Assembly: GCA_964616985.1 (NCBI GenBank)
Contig: CAZTVF010000176.1
Coordinates: forward strand, 1-7,571
Origin: CAZTVF01 sp964616985
GTDB taxonomy: Bacteria; Planctomycetota; Phycisphaerae; SM23-33
Length of the DNA: 7,571 nt
Direction of reading: 5' to 3'
Made by a program: the position numbers and the translations under genes. A model generated the notes under the pieces. That model made no database searches. It worked only from the letters and a program-made list of their open reading frames with translations, and had not been told where the DNA came from. Shown one piece after another: positions 1 through 5,717 of this stretch (its first letter is position 1; every line of letters starts with the position of its first letter).

Positions 1-363
1 TATAGGGTCAAATCGCCGCGGCCAATCCTTCTCATGGACGGATATGTCGGCGCTGCGGGCCGCGACCTTGGGCAAGTGCGCGAATCGCTGACGAACGAGA
101 TGGATAGGGGTTTGTGTGAAATCGGCCACCACGAGGCTGGAGACGCCATAGTGCAGGAAGAAGGGCACGAACATCCCCGCGCCGCCCGCGGCGTCAAGGA
201 CGCTCTTGCCCTTGAGGCTCAAGCCAGCCGCGCCAAGACAGCCGTCCACGGCATCAAACTTGGCTCGGCAATACCGGGCGTTCCCAATGGGCCCATGATC
301 GCCCGTGCCCGAGGCACAGGCGTAGTTCTCCCAAGCGTCCTTCAGCCGAACATCCTCGCCCAA
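1..363 (-). CDS. class I SAM-dependent methyltransferase, N-terminal 121 residues (3' end beyond window)
   Basis: This frame stays open for 121 codons down to base 1 and continues outside the window. It carries a Rossmann methyltransferase motif I: VLDAAGGAGMF at about residues 58-68, the glycine-rich SAM-binding loop, followed about 15 residues later by VVADFT, whose Asp sits where the SAM ribose is bound. A segment with WENYACASGTGDHGP (about 11-25) precedes it, as is common before motif I. Target unknown; in this context a sugar or glycan methyltransferase is plausible. There is no ATG or GTG in frame between the upstream TGA (480-478) and motif I. I chose TTG at 363 because AAAGGAG lies 6 bases upstream. 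By hand count 90 of 121 third positions are G/C (74%), against 53 of 60 in the first 60 codons of the GT2 gene at 3433, so codon use differs. The fold is confident, the substrate is not. Confidence 0.8.
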   Translation of the reverse strand, partial: MGEDVRLKDAWENYACASGTGDHGPIGNARYCRAKFDAVDGCLGAAGLSLKGKSVLDAAGGAGMFVPFFLHYGVSSLVVADFTQTPIHLVRQRFAHLPKVAARSADISVHEKDWPRRFDPI

Positions 364-369
364 GGGCGG

Positions 370-376
370 CTCCTTT
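370..376 (-). promoter_or_regulatory. Shine-Dalgarno AAAGGAG for the TTG-start methyltransferase gene
   Basis: AAAGGAG reads on the minus strand at 376-370, six bases before the TTG at 363-361. This is near the ideal anti-SD match and spacing, and it is the main reason to accept a TTG start, since no ATG or GTG is available in this frame. Confidence 0.65.
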
Positions 377-395
377 GAGGCAGAGCGCCCCCCAT

Positions 396-413
396 CCTTC
401 TGCAGCCTTCTGC
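396..413 (-). repeat. tandem 8-mer GCAGAAGG with 10-bp period
   Basis: On the minus strand GCAGAAGG occurs at 413-406 and again at 403-396, separated by CT, giving a 10-bp period of about one helical turn. It lies just downstream of the TATAAT box, around the predicted transcription start and 5' leader of the methyltransferase gene. It could be a protein-binding site or a chance duplication; the sequence alone does not decide. Confidence 0.5.
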
Positions 414-417
414 GAGG

Positions 418-430
418 ATTATACCGCGGT
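418..430 (-). promoter_or_regulatory. candidate -10 box TATAAT with adjoining ACCGCGGT palindrome
   Basis: A perfect TATAAT lies on the minus strand at 423-418, about 55 bases before the TTG start at 363, which would leave a leader of roughly 48 bases. Immediately upstream, sharing one base, is the perfect 8-bp palindrome ACCGCGGT (430-423). No hexamer resembling TTGACA is present at 16-18 bp spacing (ATCCGT at 17 bp), and there is no TG extension. If real, the promoter would therefore need an activator or a non-standard -35. An AT-rich consensus hexamer in a GC-rich intergenic gap that precedes a gene is suggestive, not proof. Confidence 0.45.
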
Positions 431-458
431 CCCCCACAGAACGGATCACTTTTATTGC

Positions 459-466
459 GGGGGGGG
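459..466. repeat. homopolymer tract of 8 G (C on minus strand) in the intergenic gap
   Basis: Eight consecutive G on the plus strand lie in the 153-bp gap between the second GT2 gene and the methyltransferase gene. They sit about 36 bp upstream of the TATAAT box, outside both reading frames. The C8 on the minus strand could pair with GGGGG at 435-431, but the loop would be about 23 bases. The rest of the gap (364-516) holds no gene I can support. Confidence 0.7.
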
Positions 467-510
467 CGAGCAACTCTTCAAGGGCGGCTGTCCTGTGCGA
501 CCAAGGTCCT

Positions 511-526
511 GCGGCGTTATCGCCGC
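511..526 (-). terminator. GC hairpin centred on the stop codon of the last operon GT2 gene (weak terminator candidate)
   Basis: On the minus strand a 6-bp perfect stem GCGGCG/CGCCGC (526-521 and 516-511) encloses the loop ATAA, which contains the TAA stop of the GT2 gene. Beyond an A-A mismatch two more C-G pairs can form. No U-run follows, so it is not a canonical rho-independent terminator. It may mark the 3' end of the operon or stabilise the transcript. Confidence 0.3.
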
Positions 527-1500
527 TGGCCGCGTTTGGCGTGGCGGAGGGCGCGGAGCAGCCAACCGGGCGTCATCGACAACAGCCGCAGCGCGGGGTC
601 GGGCATGCCCGGGCGCAGATCGGCGGCCTCACGCCAGACATGCCGTGCGGCTGCCGGGTCACCCTTCTCATCCAGCAGGCGGTAGCCGTACGTGCTGCCC
701 CACTGGCGTACCCAGCGATAGAGCGTGCGCCGCTGATCGCGCGGCAAGGGCTCAGCGTATCGCGTCAAGGGGGCCTTGGAGACCTCGTAGCGGCTGAGCA
801 TGCTCCACAGATTGGGGCGTTTGCACAGGCTGCCGGCCCGCTCGCGATACTCGGCCAGCACCTCGTCGACAAAGCCGAACTTCGCCACGCGGGCCAGGTC
901 CATGCACAGCAGCCAGTCCTCTCCCCAGTTGTACCGCACGTCATAGCGGATGTGCGCGAGCAGATCGCGCCGCACGGCCAGCGTGTTGGTGTGCAGGATG
1001 TACGTGTCCAGGAGGACCGGGAGCATCTCCTGGTCGATCACGCAGAGCCTCTCGCCCACGATTCGCAGGCGCAGGCTCCTGGCCGAGAGCCTCTCGGCCG
1101 GGTCGGAAAAACCCTCGCAGAGAATCTCCCCATCCTGGCGACGTTTGTCCCAGTTGCAGAACACCACGCCCAGGTCCGGGGCGGCGGCGATCAGTTCGCG
1201 CTGTCGCTGCAATTTCGTGGGGTACCACAGGTCATCGCTGTCCAGGAAGGCCACCCACTGGCCACGGGCCTCGGCGATGCCACGGTTCCGCGCCGCCGCC
1301 GGACCCGCATTGGCCTGCCGCACGCAACGGACGGGCGGCCCGAACCGAGCGACGATCTCGGCCGTCGCATCAGTCGAGCCATCGTCGACGACCACGATTT
1401 CCTCCGGGGGCTGGGTCTGTGACAGCGCGGAGTCCAGCGCCTTGGCGACGGTAGCCGCGCCGTTGTACACGGGCATGATGGCGGAGATGGTCACCGGCAT
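517..1500 (-). CDS. family 2 glycosyltransferase (GT2, GT-A fold)
   Basis: A 327-residue inverting GT-A glycosyltransferase, expected to move a sugar from a nucleotide-sugar onto the growing lipid-linked repeat unit at the cytoplasmic membrane face. Visible motifs: MPVYNG (9-14), VVVDDGSTD (36-44, nucleotide binding), NAGPAAARNRGI (64-75), FLDSDDLW (85-92, the metal-binding DxD region), GEDW (193-196, the usual site of the catalytic base) and YRERAGSL (218-225). The rest is a helical, Arg-rich C-terminal tail with no clear membrane segment. The ATG at 1500 was chosen because the GT2 fold starts right there and AGGAG lies 11 bases upstream; the frame is open further upstream, but that stretch looks like the shadow of the preceding gene. 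It overlaps the GT10 gene by 10 bp (ATGCCGGTGA), suggesting translational coupling. Sugar donor and acceptor cannot be read from sequence. Confidence 0.93.
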   Translation of the reverse strand: MPVTISAIMPVYNGAATVAKALDSALSQTQPPEEIVVVDDGSTDATAEIVARFGPPVRCVRQANAGPAAARNRGIAEARGQWVAFLDSDDLWYPTKLQRQRELIAAAPDLGVVFCNWDKRRQDGEILCEGFSDPAERLSARSLRLRIVGERLCVIDQEMLPVLLDTYILHTNTLAVRRDLLAHIRYDVRYNWGEDWLLCMDLARVAKFGFVDEVLAEYRERAGSLCKRPNLWSMLSRYEVSKAPLTRYAEPLPRDQRRTLYRWVRQWGSTYGYRLLDEKGDPAAARHVWREAADLRPGMPDPALRLLSMTPGWLLRALRHAKRGQRR

Positions 1501-2462
1501 TTGCCCGTGATCTCCTGCAGCCTGAGGACGATGTTGTCGAGCATCTTGTCGTACTGCTGGCGCCAATCGTGGCGGTCGCGGATGCGGTTGTACACGTCGA
1601 TACACAGGTTCAGTCGTCTGCGGAACTCGCCCACATCCATCCGCTCGACGAAATCGAACAGGGCCGCGGGACTCCCCAGGCGGGCGTAATCGATGAAGCT
1701 GTCTGGCGGGAAATCGTTGTAGATGCCGTTGCCCTCGCCGTAGTACACCGGCAGGCAGTGGGCCTTGATGCTGTCCCAGATCTTCTCGCTGACATAGTAC
1801 GGGATGTTCGTGTTCTCAAAGCAGAGGTTGAAATGGTACCGCTGAAGGGTGACAACCTTGTCCTCGTGCCAGTCAGCGTTCCACCGCGAATCACGCACGA
1901 CCACGCCCTCGGGCCAGCCCTGCCCGTAGACATCCACCTTTCCCAGGCGGTGCCCCTCGAGCCCGATCGTCGTCCGCAGGTAACACAGGTCCAGCTCGCG
2001 TCCATCGCGGACGAGCGTCCATTCCTGGCGGTTGGAACGACAGATCGCCATCAGCGCGATCGTGCGGCTGCGCAAGGCCGGGCACGACGCCTCCGTCACC
2101 GGCGCCACCGGCCGGTCCATCGCAAACTTGCCGTAAATGTTGTAGTTGTTGAGGTAGATGTCGCCCGTGTAGGCGTTCATCACGTGCACGTCGGCCAACA
2201 GCCCCCACCCCCGCACGCGCCGCTGGAAGCACGTGTTGTAGCGTGGCTCGTGGGTGTAGACCAGCAGGTGAGGCCGCCGCCGCTTCAGCCGCAGCTGCAG
2301 GCGGATGCGCCGCCCGAACCCGTTGGGCGACAACAGCACGTCGGCCTCCTCCAGGCGTGGCGCCACGGCCACGCCGCGCTCCTGAAGGTAGTCAAGGCCG
2401 TTGGGCTGGTTGAGGTCAAAGGCGCTGCCGGCCATCGAGTGGTAATGGAACACACGGATCAT
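1491..2462 (-). CDS. family 10 glycosyltransferase, alpha-1,3/1,4-fucosyltransferase-like
   Basis: A 323-residue protein with the conserved C-terminal region of GT10 fucosyltransferases. FNLCFENTN (211-219) is followed by YVSEKIWDSI (223-232), PVYYG (238-242) and DSFIDYARLG (254-263), in the order seen in bacterial and animal alpha-1,3-fucosyltransferases, where the E-K pair binds GDP-fucose. The N-terminal part (1-150), including VYTHEPRYN (68-76), is the less conserved acceptor-side domain. Members use GDP-fucose or related GDP-6-deoxyhexoses, consistent with the gmd end in the same operon. The start is the ATG at 2462, which overlaps the preceding gene's TGA as ATGA (4 bp) with a GGA about 8 bases upstream. 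The frame stays open for 156 further codons upstream, but that stretch is antisense-like, Arg/Ala-rich sequence inside the preceding GT2 gene. The family is clear; the exact donor and linkage are inferred. Confidence 0.9.
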   Translation of the reverse strand: MIRVFHYHSMAGSAFDLNQPNGLDYLQERGVAVAPRLEEADVLLSPNGFGRRIRLQLRLKRRRPHLLVYTHEPRYNTCFQRRVRGWGLLADVHVMNAYTGDIYLNNYNIYGKFAMDRPVAPVTEASCPALRSRTIALMAICRSNRQEWTLVRDGRELDLCYLRTTIGLEGHRLGKVDVYGQGWPEGVVVRDSRWNADWHEDKVVTLQRYHFNLCFENTNIPYYVSEKIWDSIKAHCLPVYYGEGNGIYNDFPPDSFIDYARLGSPAALFDFVERMDVGEFRRRLNLCIDVYNRIRDRHDWRQQYDKMLDNIVLRLQEITGKCR

Positions 2463-3433
2463 TTCGCATTTCCATCCTTGCGGGCCTGGAGGATCTCCCG
2501 CGCCATGACAAACGATTCGAGCACCGAGCCTATCCCGCGAATGGCCTGCAGGCTGCGCTCCACGCGCCGCCGCGGCGAGGGCGACAGCATCGCCCCGCAC
2601 CACGACAAGGCCAGGCGCGCCAGCGAAATGCTTCGCCGCACCCGCCACAGCAGGGGATGACGGTCGAACACCTCGCGCACCGGCAGCCCGCCCAGCCGCG
2701 GCCAGGACCGGCCGTACCAGATCGCCTTTCGCCTCATGGCCGCGGGCATCATCTGCTCTTCCTGCACGCAATGGCCCACGCCCGCCCGCGGGCAATAGAT
2801 GATCTCGAAGCCCTCGCCCACCAACTGCTTCAGCAGCGACGTCTCGCTGCCCATAATCCGGCGGGTGGCGCGTGGGCCGATGTTCTCGTCGTACCGCCGC
2901 CCGGCGTCGAAGAGGGTTCGCCGCAGCCACAGGTTCGCCCCGTACGGCAGCGTGCCCGTGGGGTAAGGTCTCTCCTGCGGCCCCAGCTGGTGCTCACCGA
3001 AGGCGAAGCGGCACAGCCATTCGACGCCCGCCCACGGCGGCGCCTTGCCCTTCGGCCAGACCACCTCGATGGGGCCGCCGAAGACGGAGTGGTCGGGCCA
3101 GCGCCCGCAGGCCGCGGCGATTTCCAGCAGCCAGTTCTCCACCGGCAGCACGTCGTCATCGGTGAAGACGACGATCTCGCCCAGCGGCGCCTCGCGAAGG
3201 GCGCGGTTCAGCGCGATGTTCTTTCCCGATCGCGGCTCAAACAGGTAGCGTACCGGCAGGCGCCCGGCGAAAGATTCGGCCACCGCCCGGGTGTCGTCGG
3301 AACTGTTGTTGTCGATCACCACGACCTCCACCGCCAGCGTGCCCCGCCGGAGTGCAGCGAACGCCTCCAGCGTCTGCCTCAGCAGGGCCGCGCGGTTGAA
3401 CGTCGCGATCAGTATCGAAATGTCGGGGGCCAT
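2459..3433 (-). CDS. family 2 glycosyltransferase (GT2)
   Basis: A 324-residue GT-A glycosyltransferase. ISILIATFNR (5-14) opens the fold; VVVIDNNSSDDT (37-48) is the nucleotide-binding strand and loop; RSGKNIALNRAL (68-79) and VVFTDDDVLP (88-97) carry the metal-binding Asp cluster; PYGANLWLRR (163-172) and GSET (195-198, catalytic-base region) follow; GVGHCVQEEQM (218-228) is the His-containing segment found after the GT-A core in this GT2 subgroup. The C-terminal hydrophobic stretch around LARLALSWCGAML (271-283) may contact the membrane. The ATG at 3433 has AAAGAGG very close upstream (2 bases), a tight spacing; a second ATG 13 bases upstream is out of frame. It follows a 48-bp gap containing a hairpin and overlaps the GT10 gene by 4 bp. 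It is not closely similar to the other GT2 enzyme outside the shared motifs, so a different donor or acceptor is likely. Confidence 0.93.
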   Translation of the reverse strand: MAPDISILIATFNRAALLRQTLEAFAALRRGTLAVEVVVIDNNSSDDTRAVAESFAGRLPVRYLFEPRSGKNIALNRALREAPLGEIVVFTDDDVLPVENWLLEIAAACGRWPDHSVFGGPIEVVWPKGKAPPWAGVEWLCRFAFGEHQLGPQERPYPTGTLPYGANLWLRRTLFDAGRRYDENIGPRATRRIMGSETSLLKQLVGEGFEIIYCPRAGVGHCVQEEQMMPAAMRRKAIWYGRSWPRLGGLPVREVFDRHPLLWRVRRSISLARLALSWCGAMLSPSPRRRVERSLQAIRGIGSVLESFVMAREILQARKDGNAK

Positions 3434-3455
3434 AGCCTCTTTCCATCTTCGGGCC

Positions 3456-3473
3456 GCGGCCTTCCCAGGCCGC
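3456..3473 (-). other. intercistronic hairpin, 7-bp stem with GGGA (GNRA-type) loop
   Basis: On the minus strand GCGGCCT-GGGA-AGGCCGC forms a perfect 7-bp stem with a loop fitting the GNRA tetraloop rule. It lies in the 48-bp gap between the GT4-like gene (stop at 3482) and the GT2 gene (start at 3433). No U-tract follows, so a role in mRNA processing, stability or tuned read-through is more likely than simple termination. The adjoining palindrome GGCCGCGGCC (3452-3461) offers a competing fold. Confidence 0.45.
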
Positions 3474-3481
3474 CGCCTCTG

Positions 3482-4396
3482 TCACTTCAACAACGACCGG
3501 TATACATCCTTCAGCCGCTGAACCTCGCCGCGCCAGTTGAAATTCTCCCGCACGTGGCGGGCGCCCGCTTCGTTGGGCTGCCGCTGCGTCCGCAGCCGCT
3601 CCAGGCACGCCGACGCCTGCTCCAGCGTGCGGGCCTCCAACGTGTGCGGAAACGGCTCGCTGTACAGTACATATCGGCCGCGGGCCATCGCCTCCAGCAC
3701 CATCGCCGAGAGGCTGTCGTGCTCCAGGATGCGAATCAGCGCGGTGGCGTTGGCATAGATCGCCTCCATGTCACTTACGTTGCCGAGGAACTCCACGTTC
3801 GGCGGCGGCGCGGCCACATCTTTGCCGGTGGCGCCGACGACGCGGAATTTCACGTCCGCAAAACGCCGCGCCAACTCCATGATCATGTCCGCACGGTAGA
3901 ACTGCGGGCGGAAGTCCTGCCAGTACGACAGCACCGTCATCTGCGGCGGCAGGGGCAGGACGTTCGCCTCCAGCCGCCGCGGCAGCAGGCGAATGACCGT
4001 CGATTCGACGCCCATCGACTTGAGTTCCTGCTGAAGCTGCGGGCTGTCGGCCAAGTGAAGATCGACGGACTTCTCGACGTGCTCCGGCAATTGCTTCGCC
4101 TGCTCGATGTGGCGGCGAAGCTCGACGACGTCGGTGCCGATCCAATGGGCGATGACCTTCTTGCCCTTGCGCCGGGCCCAGGCGTAAGTCCCGTCTGTCC
4201 AGGAGCCCACGAAGAGCTGATGGAGAATCTGCGCCCGCCATCGGTGCACCAGCGGGCGAACCGCCAGGCGGCGGAGCGAATCCAGCAGCCCCGCCACCGG
4301 GGCGGCGATGATCCCGCACTCGGCCAGTTCCTCCGAGAGGATCGGCACCCACCGCGCGTCGCCGCGCAGCAGAATTCGGATCGGCCGCTCAGCCAT
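3482..4396 (-). CDS. GT4-like (group 1) glycosyltransferase, GT-B fold
   Basis: A 304-residue protein, short for a GT-B enzyme (GT4 members are usually around 350-400). The N-terminal half contains VIAHWIGTDVVEL (81-93), resembling the W.GTDV segment of many group 1 transferases, and LADSPQLQQEL (115-125). The C-terminal donor-binding half contains VLSYWQDFRPQFYRAD (155-170), FRVVGATG (184-191), VEFLGNVSDMEAIYANA (201-217) and DSLSAMVLEAMARGRYV (227-243). The last is the E-x7-E region of retaining GT4 enzymes, but here the first acidic residue is Asp227 and the second Glu235. The start is the ATG at 4396, overlapping the preceding acyltransferase gene by 8 bp (ATGGCTGA), with AAGG 8 bases upstream. 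The likely role is addition of one sugar of the repeat unit at the cytoplasmic membrane face; donor unknown. Confidence 0.83.
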   Translation of the reverse strand: MAERPIRILLRGDARWVPILSEELAECGIIAAPVAGLLDSLRRLAVRPLVHRWRAQILHQLFVGSWTDGTYAWARRKGKKVIAHWIGTDVVELRRHIEQAKQLPEHVEKSVDLHLADSPQLQQELKSMGVESTVIRLLPRRLEANVLPLPPQMTVLSYWQDFRPQFYRADMIMELARRFADVKFRVVGATGKDVAAPPPNVEFLGNVSDMEAIYANATALIRILEHDSLSAMVLEAMARGRYVLYSEPFPHTLEARTLEQASACLERLRTQRQPNEAGARHVRENFNWRGEVQRLKDVYRSLLK

Positions 4397-5120
4397 GCGC
4401 CCCGCCTTCCGCCGCCGGCGGCAGCGGACGCTGGCGCACCACCTTGGCCGGGGAACCCATGGCGATCACGTTGGGGGGCACGTTCTCGATCACATACGAC
4501 TGCACGCCCACCCAGCTGTTGTCGCCGATGGTGCACCCGGGCAGCACGATACTATTGAGCCCGACCGCCGCGTTGACCCCCACGACGATGGGACCCACGA
4601 TCAGCGCCTGGTCTTCCAGCGGGGCCATGTTGCTGAAGGCGTAGAGCTTGAGGTCGGTCGCGTCGTCGAGGTTGCGATAATGGTTGGAAATGCTGTAGAG
4701 CTTGGCCCCGGCCGTGATGCAGCTGCGGTCGCCGACGCTCAGACCACCGTGACCCAGCAGGTACGCGTACGGCGCGATGTGCACGTCCGAGCCGATGATC
4801 ACCTCGCCCGCCTGCCCGCGGAAATCGGGATTGGCCTTGTGATGAATCTTGCGGCCGCCCGCCGTCGGCCGCCCGGCGATTATGGTCACGTTGCGGTCGA
4901 TGAGCGTGTTGTCGCCGATCGACACCAGCGCCGGGTTCGGGATGAACACCCCCGCCTCGATCACCGCACCCTTGCCCAGCCGCCGCAGCCGCCGCTTGTA
5001 GTACCGGTATCGCAAGTCGTTGCCGAAATCGCCGGGCCAGTGCGTCACCAGCATCTGGCGCAGCCTGCCGCGCGACGCGCAGAAACCGCGAATCCAGCTC
5101 CATAGGCCTTTGATCGTCAT
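4389..5120 (-). CDS. left-handed beta-helix (hexapeptide-repeat) acyltransferase, WcaF/Vat-like
   Basis: A 243-residue hexapeptide acyltransferase, probably CoA-dependent O-acetyltransferase acting on a sugar of the polysaccharide. Irregular [LIV]-G-x4 hexapeptides run from about residue 52 to 225: AVIEAGVFI, VSIGDNTLIDRNVTI, VIIGSDVHIAPYAYL, LSVGDRSCI, then after a loop LIVGPIVVGVNAAVGLNSIV, CTIGDNSWVGVQSYV and the C-terminal signature NVIAMGSPAKVVRQR (217-231). The loop ISNHYRNLDD (144-153) carries His147, the best candidate for the catalytic His of this family. The N-terminal 50 residues are basic and helical (RYYKRRLRRLGKG). The ATG at 5120 has AGGA 7 bases upstream, beginning within a few bases of the previous gene's stop. 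It overlaps the next gene by 8 bp. The acyl group and acceptor cannot be read directly; N-acetylation of an amino sugar is an alternative. Confidence 0.88.
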   Translation of the reverse strand: MTIKGLWSWIRGFCASRGRLRQMLVTHWPGDFGNDLRYRYYKRRLRRLGKGAVIEAGVFIPNPALVSIGDNTLIDRNVTIIAGRPTAGGRKIHHKANPDFRGQAGEVIIGSDVHIAPYAYLLGHGGLSVGDRSCITAGAKLYSISNHYRNLDDATDLKLYAFSNMAPLEDQALIVGPIVVGVNAAVGLNSIVLPGCTIGDNSWVGVQSYVIENVPPNVIAMGSPAKVVRQRPLPPAAEGGAHG

Positions 5121-5133
5121 GCGAGCGTCCTAT

Positions 5134-5679
5134 CTATCCATTTCGCGCCGGGGCGGCCGCATGCCTGGCGTAAACCATGCGGCGGAATTCGGCCACATCG
5201 TCCCCGGTGACCTCGCTGGGCAGCTTGCCGCCGTAGGGAGGCGTGACCATGTCGGCCATCCGGCGGCGCGCGAGATACTCCTCGATCGTGCACAGGGGCT
5301 TGGCGGGCGAGCCCACCACGACGGTGCCGGAGGCGACATCGCGAGTGACCACGCTGCCGGCGCCGATCACGACGTTGCTGCCGACCCGCACACCCGGCAT
5401 GATCACCGCGCCGAACCCAACGAAGACATTGTCGCCGATGTAGACCGGCGCGACGCGATACTCGCCCGTGAAACGCCAGTAACTGGCGTCATGTGTGAGC
5501 ACCATCGAACCGGGAGCGAAGACGCAGTTCTTGCCGATGTGGGCCAGTGCCGGGAACATGCCGTCAAGATGCTCCGACGGAAATAACCGCGTGCCCTCGC
5601 CGATGTCCAACCCTGCATAGGGATTGGGCGGCGCGGCCGGGCCGCGCAGCAAACGCTTCAGTCTTCGCACAAGTCCCAT
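5134..5679 (-). CDS. left-handed beta-helix acetyltransferase with C-terminal helical extension
   Basis: A 181-residue hexapeptide acyltransferase. The helix is short: AHIGKNCVFAPGSMV (46-60), then VYIGDNVFVGFGAVIMPGVRVGSNVVIGAGSVVTRDV (79-115), closed by GTVVVGSPAKPL (118-129). His63 in LTHDASYW (61-68) is the likely catalytic base. The family (WbbJ/Vat-type) transfers acetyl from acetyl-CoA to sugar hydroxyls or amines in the cytoplasm. After the helix there is an uncommon tail of about 50 residues (131-181) with IEEYLARRRMADM and a predicted helix DDVAEFRRMVYARHA. The ATG at 5679 has GGAG 8 bases upstream. The gene follows the flippase gene by 38 bp (with a hairpin) and precedes the second acyltransferase by 13 bp. 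The two acyltransferases differ in length, loop and tail, so they are unlikely to be a recent duplication. Confidence 0.88.
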   Translation of the reverse strand: MGLVRRLKRLLRGPAAPPNPYAGLDIGEGTRLFPSEHLDGMFPALAHIGKNCVFAPGSMVLTHDASYWRFTGEYRVAPVYIGDNVFVGFGAVIMPGVRVGSNVVIGAGSVVTRDVASGTVVVGSPAKPLCTIEEYLARRRMADMVTPPYGGKLPSEVTGDDVAEFRRMVYARHAAAPARNG

Positions 5680-5694
5680 GGCAAACGCTCCGTG

Positions 5695-5709
5695 GCCGCC
5701 CAGGGCGGC
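5695..5709 (-). other. intercistronic GC hairpin between flippase and acyltransferase genes
   Basis: GCCGCC-CTG-GGCGGC on the minus strand makes a 6-bp perfect stem with a 3-base loop, inside the 38-bp gap after the flippase stop (5718). No U-run follows. The end of the flippase gene nearby also contains small inverted repeats (for example CCGCC-GAC-GGCGG, about 5725-5737), so the junction could form several structures. The function is unknown; limited transcript attenuation or 3'-end stabilisation is possible. Confidence 0.35.
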
Positions 5710-5717
5710 ATGCTTGC

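Noticed and set aside
34..378. A plus-strand frame of 114 codons at the left edge
   Set aside because: The minus strand here encodes a methyltransferase with a clear SAM-binding motif; the plus-strand translation shows no motif.
431..466. C-run/G-run pairing as a rho-independent terminator after the operon
   Set aside because: The loop would be about 23 bases, the stem only about 5 bp, and no U-tract follows.
541..2660. Long plus-strand frames of 293 and 363 codons opposite the GT2 and GT10 genes
   Set aside because: These are antisense shadows of the minus-strand glycosyltransferase genes, with low-complexity composition and no family features.
2657..4558. A 633-codon open frame on the plus strand
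   Set aside because: It lies antisense to three well-supported genes, its translation is rich in Arg, His, Pro and Gln with no recognisable motif, and such long antisense frames are expected where G/C third positions are strongly preferred.
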